Source: Acidimicrobiaceae bacterium (lineage in GTDB: Bacteria; Actinomycetota; Acidimicrobiia; Acidimicrobiales; UBA8592). From it: DNA of 18,312 nucleotides. The translations under genes were made by a program, and so were the position numbers. Location: positions 26,614 to 44,925 of the forward strand of contig PBMJ01000018.1 in assembly GCA_002722525.1 (NCBI GenBank), given 5' to 3'. The notes beneath the pieces were generated by a model. It was not told where the DNA came from. It ran no database searches and saw nothing but the letters and a program-made list of their open reading frames with translations. Below, in pieces: positions 1-6,905 of the stretch; position 1 is the first letter of the stretch, and every line of letters begins with the position of its first letter.

Positions 1-527
1 AGGTGCACGGGGCCCTGAAGCCTACTTGTAGACATCGACCAGGCCCGAAGCGCTGTGGATCGGGCATGGCTTTCGTTAATTTCGGAAGCAACTGGAAGGT
101 CATAATGCCATCGGACGTTGTCTCCATAAAGTCCGACTTGATTGATTGTTTGACCTTCACCCCATTGTCGAAGTTCTGGAGGGCGGTCAGCTGTGCAAAC
201 AATCATAGGAGTTGAGGCATGGTTTGCTTCGACAACTGCTGGAAGATAGTTCGCTGCAGCAGTACCTGAGCTGCATATCAGGACAGAGGGAACACCGGTA
301 GCCTTTGCTGCTCCTAAAGCGTGAAATGCAGCAACTCTTTCGTCAAGGTGAACTACTACTTTCAAGCCGACTTGTTTAGCTGAAAGAACTAAGGGGGTAC
401 TTCTAGAACCAGGTGAAACGATGACATCGATAACACCCAAGGCTTTAAGTTCTGAAAAGAATCGCAGACAATAGGCATACATCGCGTTGACACCATCGTC
501 TCGAGTTTTTTGCGCTTTAGAAGTCAT
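1..527 (-). CDS. menD: MenD, 2-succinyl-5-enolpyruvyl-6-hydroxy-3-cyclohexene-1-carboxylate synthase (N-terminal part, cut by window edge)
   Basis: Reading the minus strand from an ATG at 525-527 gives about 175 codons, open to the window edge. The residues are typical of the ThDP-dependent MenD family: SPGSRSTPL (residues 38-46), HLDERVAAFHALG with the ThDP-activating glutamate at about residue 63, ADRPPELR (113-120) and GQTINQVGLYG (125-135). MenD condenses 2-oxoglutarate with isochorismate, the first committed step of menaquinone synthesis, in the cytoplasm. The C-terminal ThDP-binding domain lies outside the window. An in-frame ATG at 480-482 is an alternative start, but the longer form is kept because the upstream residues extend the N-terminal helix. 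No strong ribosome-binding site is seen. The gene diverges from the flavoprotein gene at 629. The identification is firm; the exact start is less so. Confidence 0.93.
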   Translation of the reverse strand, partial: MTSKAQKTRDDGVNAMYAYCLRFFSELKALGVIDVIVSPGSRSTPLVLSAKQVGLKVVVHLDERVAAFHALGAAKATGVPSVLICSSGTAAANYLPAVVEANHASTPMIVCTADRPPELRQWGEGQTINQVGLYGDNVRWHYDLPVASEINESHARSTALRAWSMSTSRLQGPVH

Positions 528-612
528 TACCTAAAAGCATAGAAGCAAATAGTACGAAGTCGTGATTTGGTAAAACACTCAATGCATCATTTCTCTAGAA
601 TTCCAAATTACT

Positions 613-620
613 GTTACGAT
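613..620 (+). promoter_or_regulatory. Possible extended -10 element of a leaderless transcript
   Basis: TG-T-TACGAT at 613-620 resembles an extended -10 box (TGnTATAAT) and ends 8 bases before the ATG at 629. Transcription would start at about 627-629, giving a leaderless or nearly leaderless mRNA. This fits the absence of a Shine-Dalgarno sequence and the frequency of leaderless genes in actinobacteria. No convincing -35 box is visible. This is inference only. Confidence 0.3.
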
Positions 621-628
621 CTCTGAAA

Positions 629-1987
629 ATGGAATTAGAAAGCTTAATAACTATTCTAGGCAGCGGGGGCATCGTTACAGATCCCTCACTCAATAGCGCA
701 TATACGGTTGACTGGACGAGAAGATACTCAGGAAATACTCCCGCCGTCCTATTGCCGAAAACCACGGAACAGGTTTCTCAGGTAGTGAAGTGGTGCTATA
801 AAAATTCTGTTGCTCTTGTCCCCCAAGGAGGGAATACAGGGATGGTCGGAGGCGCCACACCAGTAAACGGAGAACTAGTTCTATCGCTCAAAAGAATGAC
901 AGATATTGAGGAGGTAGATGACGCCACAGGGCAAATAGTAACCCAAGCCGGAACAACACTAGGTGACGTCCAGCAGGCAGCTTCTCGGCATGGATGGAAA
1001 TACCCTGTTGATTTGAGTGCAAGAGATTCTGCTTCGATTGGCGGAACAATAGCTACAAATGCCGGAGGGTCGCAGGTGCTTCGGTATGGAAACACTCGCG
1101 AGCAGATCCTCGGCTTAGAAGCTGTTTCAGGAACTGGAGATGTCATAGGAGACCTTCGTGGACTATCAAAAGATAATACGGGGTATCATCTTCCAGGGTT
1201 GCTCTGTGGCAGCGAGGGAACTCTTGCGGTCGTCACAAAAGCTCGACTTCGTCTAGTAAAACCTCCTAAAGAAGAACTATCAATTCTGCTAGGATTTCGA
1301 TCACTCATCGAAGCCTTGAGCATTGTCGAAGAGATAAGAAAGTCTCTTGAGGATGTTCAAGCTTGTGAAGTATTTTTTCAAAATGGACTAGACCTTGTTT
1401 GCGAAAAATTCGAAATAGCCCCGCCTTGGAATGCCCACTTAGGTGCCTACTTGTTAGTAGATATTGGCGGGCAAATAGGCTTGGAGGAAAGAATTAGTAA
1501 TAGCCCGTTATCAGCTTTCCTTAATACATCAAATTTTGTCGCATATGGCAGCGACAACCTGAGTAGAAAAAAGCTATGGCAATACAGGGATTTACACACC
1601 GAGGCAATTTCAGCAGCCGGAGTTCCACACAAGTTAGATGTTTCACTCCCTCACGGAAAGTTGAATGAATTCTGTAATGATGTTCAAGAGATCATTAACA
1701 CAATCGACAATGAGACTCAACTGTTTCTATTCGGTCATGCAGGGGATGGAAATATTCATGTAAATGTTCTGGGCCCTAGCCCCGAAGACTTGGAGATCGA
1801 TACAGCTGTGTTGAAATATGTTGCGTCGCTGGGAGGGAGCATATCTGCAGAGCATGGTATAGGCCGAGCTAAAGCACACCATCTAAACCTCAACAGAACA
1901 ACGCAAGAAATTGATATTTTTCGAGAGATAAAAGCTGCATTTGACCCTGCCGGAATATTAAATCCTGGAACAATTTTCCCTCAATAG
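629..1987 (+). CDS. FAD-linked D-2-hydroxyacid dehydrogenase (D-2-hydroxyglutarate / D-lactate dehydrogenase type)
   Basis: This 452-residue protein has the VAO/PCMH flavoprotein layout: an N-terminal FAD-binding domain and a C-terminal FAD-linked oxidase domain. PQGGNTGMVGGATP (residues 65-78) and the SASIGGTIATNAGG stretch (about 134-147) contact FAD. HKLDVSLP (334-341), GHAGDGNIH (369-377) and SAEHGIGRAK (406-415) supply the metal- and substrate-binding site; H370, H377 and E408 are the expected metal ligands. The tail FDPAGILNPG is characteristic. Such enzymes oxidise D-2-hydroxyglutarate, D-lactate or related D-2-hydroxyacids and pass electrons to a flavoprotein or quinone. The PQGGNTGxVGG and KxDVSLP forms lean towards the D2HGDH-like subgroup, but the substrate cannot be fixed from sequence. 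There is no iron-sulfur domain and no GlcE/GlcF partner nearby. The gene diverges from menD and is 136 bp from rpe. Confidence 0.88.
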   Translation: MELESLITILGSGGIVTDPSLNSAYTVDWTRRYSGNTPAVLLPKTTEQVSQVVKWCYKNSVALVPQGGNTGMVGGATPVNGELVLSLKRMTDIEEVDDATGQIVTQAGTTLGDVQQAASRHGWKYPVDLSARDSASIGGTIATNAGGSQVLRYGNTREQILGLEAVSGTGDVIGDLRGLSKDNTGYHLPGLLCGSEGTLAVVTKARLRLVKPPKEELSILLGFRSLIEALSIVEEIRKSLEDVQACEVFFQNGLDLVCEKFEIAPPWNAHLGAYLLVDIGGQIGLEERISNSPLSAFLNTSNFVAYGSDNLSRKKLWQYRDLHTEAISAAGVPHKLDVSLPHGKLNEFCNDVQEIINTIDNETQLFLFGHAGDGNIHVNVLGPSPEDLEIDTAVLKYVASLGGSISAEHGIGRAKAHHLNLNRTTQEIDIFREIKAAFDPAGILNPGTIFPQ

Positions 1988-2030
1988 GTCATAAGTCCTA
2001 AATCTGTTGAAATAAATCTCTCGCTATCCA

Positions 2031-2058
2031 TTGAGTAACCGTAGATAATAGGAATAAT
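2031..2058 (+). promoter_or_regulatory. Candidate promoter of rpe and the lipoprotein gene
   Basis: TTGAGT (2031-2036), a 16-bp spacer and AATAAT (2053-2058) give a reasonable sigma-70-like promoter. Transcription would start near 2065, leaving a leader of about 60 bases before rpe. The -10 box overlaps the first GGAATA of the repeat cluster described next. Found by eye, with no score computed. Confidence 0.35.
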
Positions 2059-2086
2059 GGAGATATTCCAAATTTTCATTGGAATA
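2051..2086 (+). repeat. Cluster of interlocking inverted repeats upstream of rpe
   Basis: GGAATA (2051-2056) pairs with TATTCC (2064-2069). The latter also begins the 8-bp arm TATTCCAA (2064-2071), which pairs perfectly with TTGGAATA (2079-2086) across a 7-base spacer. The same hexamer therefore occurs three times in alternating orientation with spacers of 7 and 11 bases. One copy lies in the candidate -10 region and the others in the leader. It could be an operator or a weak leader hairpin with two alternative pairings. No poly-T run follows, so it does not look like a terminator. Confidence 0.4.
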
Positions 2087-2123
2087 CAAAACCAAGCATT
2101 GAGACGAAAAGGGGGAATGAGAT

Positions 2124-2798
2124 ATGGGAAGTCAAGTCGAGATTTGCCCTTCAATCCTTCCTGCTGATTTCAGCCGGTTAGGGGAAGAGCTAAAGATGCT
2201 AGAAGCAGCTGGGGCGGATCGAATCCACTGGGATGTAATGGATGGAAACTTTGTGCCGAACCTAACTATCGGCCCAGACGTTGTTACCTCTTGCAGGCAA
2301 TCCGTTGAGATACCCTTTGAAGCCCACCTAATGGTAGAGGACCCTGACCTCCTAGCTCCTATGTACATTGAAGCGGGGTGTGACTTAATTATGCTCCATG
2401 TGGAATCAACTAAACACCTCGACCGGTCACTAAACAGGATCCTCGAACTTGGAGCTAAAGCGGGGGTTACGTTGAATCCGGCTACTCCAGTAGAAAGCGT
2501 CAAACATGTTTTACATCTCGTTGATCAAGTTCTAATCATGTCTGTGAATCCTGGCTTTGGAGGCCAAAAGTATCTTCCATCTCAAGAAACAAAAATAGAA
2601 AAAGTTAAGTCATGGATTTTAGAACAAGGCTCTGCAATTGACATTGAGGTTGACGGAGGTATTTCCGCATCTACTATCGCCCAAGCTACTTGTGCTGGAG
2701 CTAACGTCTTTGTGGCTGGGAGTGCTATTTTCTCTCACCCTGATGGCCCTCAAACCGCCATTGCAGAACTACGTGAAACCGCTGTATCAGGAAAGTGA
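2124..2798 (+). CDS. rpe: Ribulose-phosphate 3-epimerase
   Basis: This 224-residue TIM-barrel enzyme interconverts ribulose 5-phosphate and xylulose 5-phosphate in the cytoplasmic pentose phosphate pathway. All family signatures are present: CPSILPADFSRLG near the N-terminus, IHWDVMDGNFVPN (34-46) with metal ligand H35 and catalytic D37, HLMVEDP (68-74), VNPGFGGQKYL (141-151) with the phosphate-binding glycines, and EVDGGIS (175-181) with catalytic D177. Length is normal for the family. A purine-rich AAAAGGGGG ribosome-binding site lies 8-13 bases before the ATG and supports this start. The stop overlaps the GTG start of the next gene by four bases (GTGA), implying one transcript with coupled translation. 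Confidence 0.96.
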   Translation: MGSQVEICPSILPADFSRLGEELKMLEAAGADRIHWDVMDGNFVPNLTIGPDVVTSCRQSVEIPFEAHLMVEDPDLLAPMYIEAGCDLIMLHVESTKHLDRSLNRILELGAKAGVTLNPATPVESVKHVLHLVDQVLIMSVNPGFGGQKYLPSQETKIEKVKSWILEQGSAIDIEVDGGISASTIAQATCAGANVFVAGSAIFSHPDGPQTAIAELRETAVSGK

Positions 2799-3256
2799 AA
2801 CCTCAAAAGCTCTCTGCACTCGTAGCGTTTATTCTTCTGCTTTTCTTATCAGCTTCCTGCTCGGACGACCCATCCGAGGGATCAGCATCAGATTTTTGTA
2901 AAAAGCTCCAGGTCCTAGCCGGCCCCGATTCAGCTTTAACAAACCTCACTTTAGATAACTCTCAGCTTGTCAACCAAACGATAGCCGACCTTCTTGAACT
3001 AGCGTCTGAAGCCCCATCTAGTATCTCAAACGAAACCCAAGCAGTAGCTTCTTTGTATGAAGACATCCTCTCGAAAATAGTTTCTGTCTCTCCAAGCCAA
3101 CGAACGACCGAGCTAAGAAAATTTCAGGATGAGCTTGATGAGATCACAACATCTGCCCGTGCCCTCGAATTGTATGGAGAAACAGAGTGTGGCCTGCAAT
3201 TTATATCACCATTTGAAACGAGTAACACTCCAGTTCCTCAAGTAACCGAAGACTAA
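2795..3256 (+). CDS. Small putative lipoprotein of unknown function
   Basis: I do not recognise a family. The 153-residue product starts with a GTG that overlaps the rpe stop codon. It has a signal peptide: basic MKPQK, a hydrophobic stretch of about 15 residues, then LSASC, with the cysteine near residue 22. This fits a lenient lipobox, although -3 is serine rather than the usual leucine. The remainder is acidic, rich in Ser, Leu, Glu and Asp, and looks largely helical, with two further cysteines (in DFCKKL and ETECGLQF) that could form a disulfide outside the membrane. The likely location is the outer face of the cytoplasmic membrane. It is convergent with clpP, with an 18-bp gap and no clear terminator. 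Confidence 0.72.
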   Translation: MKPQKLSALVAFILLLFLSASCSDDPSEGSASDFCKKLQVLAGPDSALTNLTLDNSQLVNQTIADLLELASEAPSSISNETQAVASLYEDILSKIVSVSPSQRTTELRKFQDELDEITTSARALELYGETECGLQFISPFETSNTPVPQVTED

Positions 3257-3274
3257 TACCGGGTTCACCAATAG

Positions 3275-3874
3275 TTAGTTCACTTCACCTCTGTTGGTAA
3301 TCACGTGATCAACGATTCCATACTCTTTTGCTTCTTCGGCTGTGAACCACCGATCTCGATCTGAGTCTGTTTGCACCTGCTCAACATCTTGGCCTGTGTG
3401 GCCAGCGATTAGTTCAGCCATTAACCTTTTTATGTAGTTAAGTTGTTCAGCTTGTATTGCAATATCTGAAGCTTGACCTTGGATACCACCAGAAGGCTGG
3501 TGCATCATTATTCGCGCATGTTTAAGTGAGTACCGCTTTCCTGGAGCTCCTGCCCCAAGAAGAAATTGCCCCATAGAAGCGCCTAAACCCAGACAGATTG
3601 TTGCAACATCAGGTTTAATAAATTGCATGGTGTCATAGATTGCCATTCCGGCAGTCACAGACCCTCCAGGAGAGTTAATATAAAGCCAAATATCTTGATC
3701 TGGGTTCTCTCCTTCAAGATAAAGCAATTGAGCTGTAATTGACTTCGCTATGTCATCATCCACAGTATCCCATAGCATTACGATGCGATTCTTTAATAAC
3801 TGCGAATAAACGTCAAATTGGCCTGGTATCTGTGATCCTCTATCTGAAGCGAGGGGTTTTGTAGGAAGGGACAT
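3275..3874 (-). CDS. clpP: ATP-dependent Clp protease proteolytic subunit (ClpP1-like)
   Basis: This 199-residue serine peptidase forms tetradecameric chambers fed by ClpX or ClpC. The catalytic triad is complete: Ser100 in GLGASMGQ, His125 in MMHQPSGG and Asp174 in DSDRDRW, with the same spacing (25 and 49 residues) as E. coli ClpP. INSPGGSVTAG (66-76) shapes the substrate groove. ASMGQFLLGAGAPGKR is closest to the actinobacterial ClpP1 form, whose partner ClpP2 usually lies next door and is not in this window; tig and clpX are also absent. Start chosen at the ATG (3872-3874), with GAGGAG about 10 bases upstream. The gene lies downstream of tRNA-Leu on the same strand. Confidence 0.95.
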   Translation of the reverse strand: MSLPTKPLASDRGSQIPGQFDVYSQLLKNRIVMLWDTVDDDIAKSITAQLLYLEGENPDQDIWLYINSPGGSVTAGMAIYDTMQFIKPDVATICLGLGASMGQFLLGAGAPGKRYSLKHARIMMHQPSGGIQGQASDIAIQAEQLNYIKRLMAELIAGHTGQDVEQVQTDSDRDRWFTAEEAKEYGIVDHVITNRGEVN

Positions 3875-3999
3875 ATTTTCTGAGCTCCTCAGATCTAATT
3901 TCGACTTGGTCTCGGTTAGGCCGATTCCACCATTACGACGCTTCTAGCGTAGCCGCATACAGAGAAAAATCTTCACGGCATTGCCTAAGATCATATTCT

Positions 4000-4023
4000 T
4001 TTGTGCGCCGTGTTTGTGCGCCG
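4000..4023 (-). repeat. Two-copy 11-bp direct repeat at the tRNA-Leu 3' end
   Basis: CGGCGCACAAA (read on the minus strand) occurs at 4013-4023, where it covers the tRNA 3' acceptor end and the bases just after, and again at 4000-4010, with a 13-bp period. Duplicated tRNA 3' ends can mark integrase attachment sites, but here the copies are adjacent and enclose no cargo. A local slippage duplication or a relic site is possible. Confidence 0.45.
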
Positions 4024-4100
4024 GGTGGGACTTGAACCCACACATCCTAATGGACACAGGGACCTAAACCCTGCGCGTCTGCCAATTCCGCCACCGGCGC
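4017..4100 (-). tRNA. tRNA-Leu (anticodon UAG)
   Basis: Read on the minus strand, the acceptor stem GCGCCGG (4094-4100) pairs with CCGGCGC (4018-4024), followed by discriminator A (4017). The D region is GGCGGAATTGGCAGACGC. The anticodon stem CAGGG/CCCTG encloses the loop TTTAGGT, giving anticodon TAG, which decodes CUN leucine codons. The long variable arm is typical of a class II tRNA. The T arm is GTGGG-TTCAAGT-CCCAC. CCA is not encoded. Length is 84 bases. It lies between nrtR and clpP on the same strand. Confidence 0.95.
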
Positions 4101-4144
4101 AGCATGGATCAGGGTATCTGCCGTTTTCCTGCGTCCTACATTTT

Positions 4145-4167
4145 GTGAAATGAAATAGCTCATTCAC
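4145..4167 (-). terminator. Bulged hairpin after nrtR (possible weak terminator)
   Basis: GTGAAATGA (4145-4153) can pair with TCATTCAC (4160-4167) with one bulged base and a 6-base loop, 8 bases after the nrtR stop codon and before tRNA-Leu. On the nrtR transcript it is followed by AAAATG rather than a U-run, so intrinsic termination is not convincing. It may be a processing or pausing structure between the operon and the tRNA. Confidence 0.25.
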
Positions 4168-4174
4168 TTCCTGC

Positions 4175-4945
4175 CTACTGCATGGATGGACGAAAAAATG
4201 GAGGTGAGATAACCTCGGCAAGTCCTTTGACAAATAGACCAGCGGGAGCTCGACCAGTAGCTCGTTTCCCTCCGGTAGGTTCAATAAAACCGGGGGTTGC
4301 CTTTACCTTCCTTGAGAAATTAGCTGGGTCAATTTGGCTTCGCCACACTGCCTCGTAGACATGCCTTAGGTCAGAGATCGTAAACTGATCATCAACAAAA
4401 GCGGTTGCAAGCGTTGTATATTCTAGTTTTGCTGCTGCCCTTTCCAGTCCATCAGAAAGCATCTCAGAATGGTCAAACGCTAGCATAGGGCCCTCACCAC
4501 TCTCTACCGACGAATTGAACTCAGGAAGATCGTCAACAGCCCAGAAGCGTGCAGAGCGAGCACCAGCGCCTGCGCGCGGTGTACCCGGGTCAGGCATGAA
4601 CGCCAAATAAGCTACCGACGTGACTCTCATTTTCTGATCTCTAGCGTCTCTCCCAGGGGTTGAGTATGTATGTAATTGCTCAAGGTGAACCGGTTCAGCA
4701 GAAAGCCCTGTTTTTTCTGATAATTCCCTTAAAGCGGTTTCCGTAATTGACTCCTGTGGGTCGAGGTGCCCACTTGGGAGAGCCCAACTTCCTTGCTGAG
4801 GAGGTTTGTCTCGCTCGACCAGAAGAACAGCCAGCCTTCCTGATCTAATTGTTAGCAAAACAACGTCGGCTGTGACGGCGTTTGGAGGGAAAAGACTTGG
4901 GTCGTAACTTTTAACAAAGTCTATGTCTGCATCGGAGCTAGTCAT
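4175..4945 (-). CDS. nrtR: NrtR-type Nudix-domain transcriptional regulator of NAD metabolism
   Basis: The 256-residue protein has an N-terminal Nudix domain (about 20-150) and a C-terminal winged-helix-like domain (about 170-240; LEYTTLATAFV, FTISDLRHVYEAVW, NFSRKVKATPGF). This is the architecture of NrtR, which in many bacteria represses NAD synthesis and salvage genes and releases DNA on binding an NAD-derived ligand such as ADP-ribose. The Nudix box runs from G59 to L81. It matches Gx5Ex7REUxEExGU except that the second glutamate of the EE pair is Lys78, so hydrolase activity is probably weak or lost, as in several NrtR regulators. Its ATG shares one base with the pncA stop (TAATG). Being third in pncB-pncA-nrtR makes autoregulation likely. 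A plain Nudix hydrolase is the alternative, but the C-terminal domain and neighbours argue against it. Confidence 0.9.
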   Translation of the reverse strand: MTSSDADIDFVKSYDPSLFPPNAVTADVVLLTIRSGRLAVLLVERDKPPQQGSWALPSGHLDPQESITETALRELSEKTGLSAEPVHLEQLHTYSTPGRDARDQKMRVTSVAYLAFMPDPGTPRAGAGARSARFWAVDDLPEFNSSVESGEGPMLAFDHSEMLSDGLERAAAKLEYTTLATAFVDDQFTISDLRHVYEAVWRSQIDPANFSRKVKATPGFIEPTGGKRATGRAPAGLFVKGLAEVISPPFFRPSMQ

Positions 4946-5535
4946 TACGAATCCTCTTTAGAAAAGTCCTGATTGATCTGGACACCCGCTAACTTAAGCT
5001 CGACCATGGCATTCTCTGCGGTTTCAAGTGAAACTGGTGCTGTAAAAGCCTTCAGAACTTCGACTTCATACCCTAATTTCATTCCATCCAGAGCCGTCTC
5101 TTTAACGCAGTAGTCGAATGCCAAACCCACAGTTTCAATTCGTTGAATACCTGCTTGAGAAAGAATGTCATGAAGAAACGTTCCATTTTCATCCGCTCCT
5201 TCAAAGCCTGAGTATGCTGCCGCGTATTGACCTTTCTTTACTCGGACGTCTATTTTGTCCAATACAGGAGTGAGTGAAGGATGAAGTTCAGCTTCAGGCG
5301 TCCCGGCTACTCCATGGCGAGGCCAAGTATTTGTAAAGTCTGGATGAAGATCAAAATGGGCTCCTGGGTCAATATGCCAATCTTGTGTAGTAACAACCAT
5401 GTCATAGTGATGAGACCCACCAATGAGATCCCCTATTTTTTTAGCTACGATATTTCCTCCATCAACCGGCAAAGAGCCCTCTTCGCAGAACGTTGGTTGA
5501 ACATCGACAATTAGCAGGGCGGTTTTTATACTCAT
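4945..5535 (-). CDS. pncA: Nicotinamidase
   Basis: This 196-residue isochorismatase-fold amidase deamidates nicotinamide to nicotinate in the cytoplasm. The catalytic triad is present: Asp11 in LIVDVQPTF, Lys101 in VKKGQYAAAYSGFEG and Cys143 in VGLAFDYCVKETALD. The metal ligands Asp52, His54, His60 and His74 lie in QDWHIDPGAHF and WPRHGVAGT. Mycobacterial PncA has HC in that last motif; here the cysteine is Gly75, which should not affect catalysis. Length is normal. The start codon overlaps the pncB stop (ATGA) and the stop overlaps the nrtR start, so the three genes are translationally coupled. Its product is the substrate of PncB, encoded just upstream. Confidence 0.95.
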   Translation of the reverse strand: MSIKTALLIVDVQPTFCEEGSLPVDGGNIVAKKIGDLIGGSHHYDMVVTTQDWHIDPGAHFDLHPDFTNTWPRHGVAGTPEAELHPSLTPVLDKIDVRVKKGQYAAAYSGFEGADENGTFLHDILSQAGIQRIETVGLAFDYCVKETALDGMKLGYEVEVLKAFTAPVSLETAENAMVELKLAGVQINQDFSKEDS

Positions 5536-6872
5536 GTGGCTTCTTTTGCTTGTAGATTTTTGGTAGGAATAGCGGGCGGTCCATCTTTTCGGAGACGAAT
5601 ATCTTTAGGGATCTCCTCTATTCTTTCTTGAAGGTGGTCTCGCGCCATATTCAACTCCCAGTCATCTATAAAGTCTCCACATATGCAGAGAGGAGCTTGT
5701 AGTTGTCTTTCATTTTGCTTCAGCGGGACATCGAAGGCGCTAGGGCCTGAAGTGAGGATCTCCTCTACAGCGAAGGCTTCATTTGAAAGCAGGCGTTTCG
5801 CATGTTTCTTTCCACCGACTGACTCTTTTCCTTTTGAACTTTTCGCTACTGCCCTCATTTGCCCTTTGGCCATGAAATTGTCTTCAATCTCTACAAGCTT
5901 GTATACAAATCCTGCTGAAGGTGCCCCTGATCCAGTAACAAGTCTATGGCCTGACTCAAATGCATCTATCGGTGCAGCACAAAGCTCTTGGATTCGATAT
6001 TCATCAAGGTCGCCTGAAACCATAATTTGTGCGTCTTTTGCTCCAAGTTCATCTAGCAAGCCTCGAGCTATCTCAGCGCCAGCTTCCAAATCTCCCGAAT
6101 CGAGACGAATTCCTTTCAGTTTTCCATCTGTTGCTTCTACGGCATTTTGAATACCTTTGACTACATCATAGGTATCTACAAGAAAGATTGAATCAGAACC
6201 TATGAACTCCTGCTGAGCGTTAAAGGCTTCAGATTCAGAAGAGTAAGCAAGTGTGAAAGCATGAGATGCTGTTCCGATGGTAGGGATCCCCCATCGAAGG
6301 CCAGCTGCAAGGTTCGAAGTAGCATCAATGCCGCCAAGATAAGCCGCTCTTGCGGCATGTACGGCTGACTCCGGATGAATTCGCCTTGAACCTGCCTCCA
6401 TTACTAATTTTCCATTTGCCGCCTGGGCGATGCGAGCTCCAGCTGTAGCAATAGATGATGCATGATTAAGGATTGAAAGGATCAGAGTCTCTAGTACTAG
6501 CACTTCACCAAGTCCACCCTCAATAGTCATGACAGGACTATTGGGAAAGTACAGTTCCCCTTCGCGATAAGCAAGAATATCTCCACGAAAGCTATATCCC
6601 GAAAGCCATCTGACTGTATTGTCGGATACAAGATTTTTAGAGCTTAGAAAATGTAACTGATCCTCGGTGAAAGAAAATTTATCAATACTTTCTGCGAGTG
6701 TACCGCTCCCAGCAAAGACCCCGAAAGGGACACCTAAAGGTAGCTCTCGAACGAAGACTTCAAAGACAGCGCGGCTATCGACGTTCCCTGATTGAACAAG
6801 GGCGTCTAACATGGTCAATTCATAGTGATCAGTTAGGAATGCAGTAGAGGTGGGAATAGTTAATTTCTCCAT
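5532..6872 (-). CDS. pncB: Nicotinate phosphoribosyltransferase
   Basis: The enzyme joins nicotinate to PRPP to make nicotinate mononucleotide, the entry step of niacin salvage to NAD. With the ATG at 6870-6872 it has 446 residues. Landmarks are STAFLTDHYELTML at the N-terminus, MEAGSRRIHPESAVHAARAA, GGIDATSNLAAG, GTASHAFTLAY and GIRLDSGDL for PRPP and substrate binding, and FVYKLVEIED towards the C-terminal region. The frame can extend to a GTG at 6906-6908, but that would add 12 atypical residues (including YFWLLATALI) and place the start inside the palindromic operator. The ATG is therefore preferred, directly before the conserved N-terminus. It is the first gene of pncB-pncA-nrtR and is divergent from the MFS gene. 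Confidence 0.93.
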   Translation of the reverse strand: MEKLTIPTSTAFLTDHYELTMLDALVQSGNVDSRAVFEVFVRELPLGVPFGVFAGSGTLAESIDKFSFTEDQLHFLSSKNLVSDNTVRWLSGYSFRGDILAYREGELYFPNSPVMTIEGGLGEVLVLETLILSILNHASSIATAGARIAQAANGKLVMEAGSRRIHPESAVHAARAAYLGGIDATSNLAAGLRWGIPTIGTASHAFTLAYSSESEAFNAQQEFIGSDSIFLVDTYDVVKGIQNAVEATDGKLKGIRLDSGDLEAGAEIARGLLDELGAKDAQIMVSGDLDEYRIQELCAAPIDAFESGHRLVTGSGAPSAGFVYKLVEIEDNFMAKGQMRAVAKSSKGKESVGGKKHAKRLLSNEAFAVEEILTSGPSAFDVPLKQNERQLQAPLCICGDFIDDWELNMARDHLQERIEEIPKDIRLRKDGPPAIPTKNLQAKEAT

Positions 6873-6898
6873 GATAAGTGCGGTGGCTAATAACCAGA

Positions 6899-6904
6899 AA
6901 TATA
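6899..6904 (-). promoter_or_regulatory. Candidate -10 box of the pncB-pncA-nrtR operon
   Basis: On the minus strand TATATT (five of six bases match TATAAT) lies one base beyond the palindrome at 6906-6938, whose sequence would then occupy the spacer and -35 zone. A repressor on the palindrome would block this promoter. No clear TTGACA-like box is visible. On the other side, CATAAC (6939-6944) is a weaker symmetric candidate for the MFS gene. Confidence 0.4.
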
Positions 6905-6905
6905 C

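Noticed and set aside
3..215. Plus-strand open frame of 70 codons at the left edge
   Set aside because: It lies inside menD, which is clearly coding on the opposite strand with conserved motifs.
2638..2901. Plus-strand open frame overlapping rpe and the lipoprotein gene
   Set aside because: It is out of frame with both well-supported genes and shows no family motif.
3938..3950. ACGCT-TCT-AGCGT hairpin upstream of clpP
   Set aside because: A five-pair stem with a 3-base loop and no U-run is too weak to call a terminator or regulatory element.
3991..4284. Minus-strand open frame containing GGIGRRAGFRSLCPLGCVGSSPTRR
   Set aside because: It is a translation of tRNA-Leu in a random frame plus the nrtR 3' end; the phrase is typical of translated tRNA genes.
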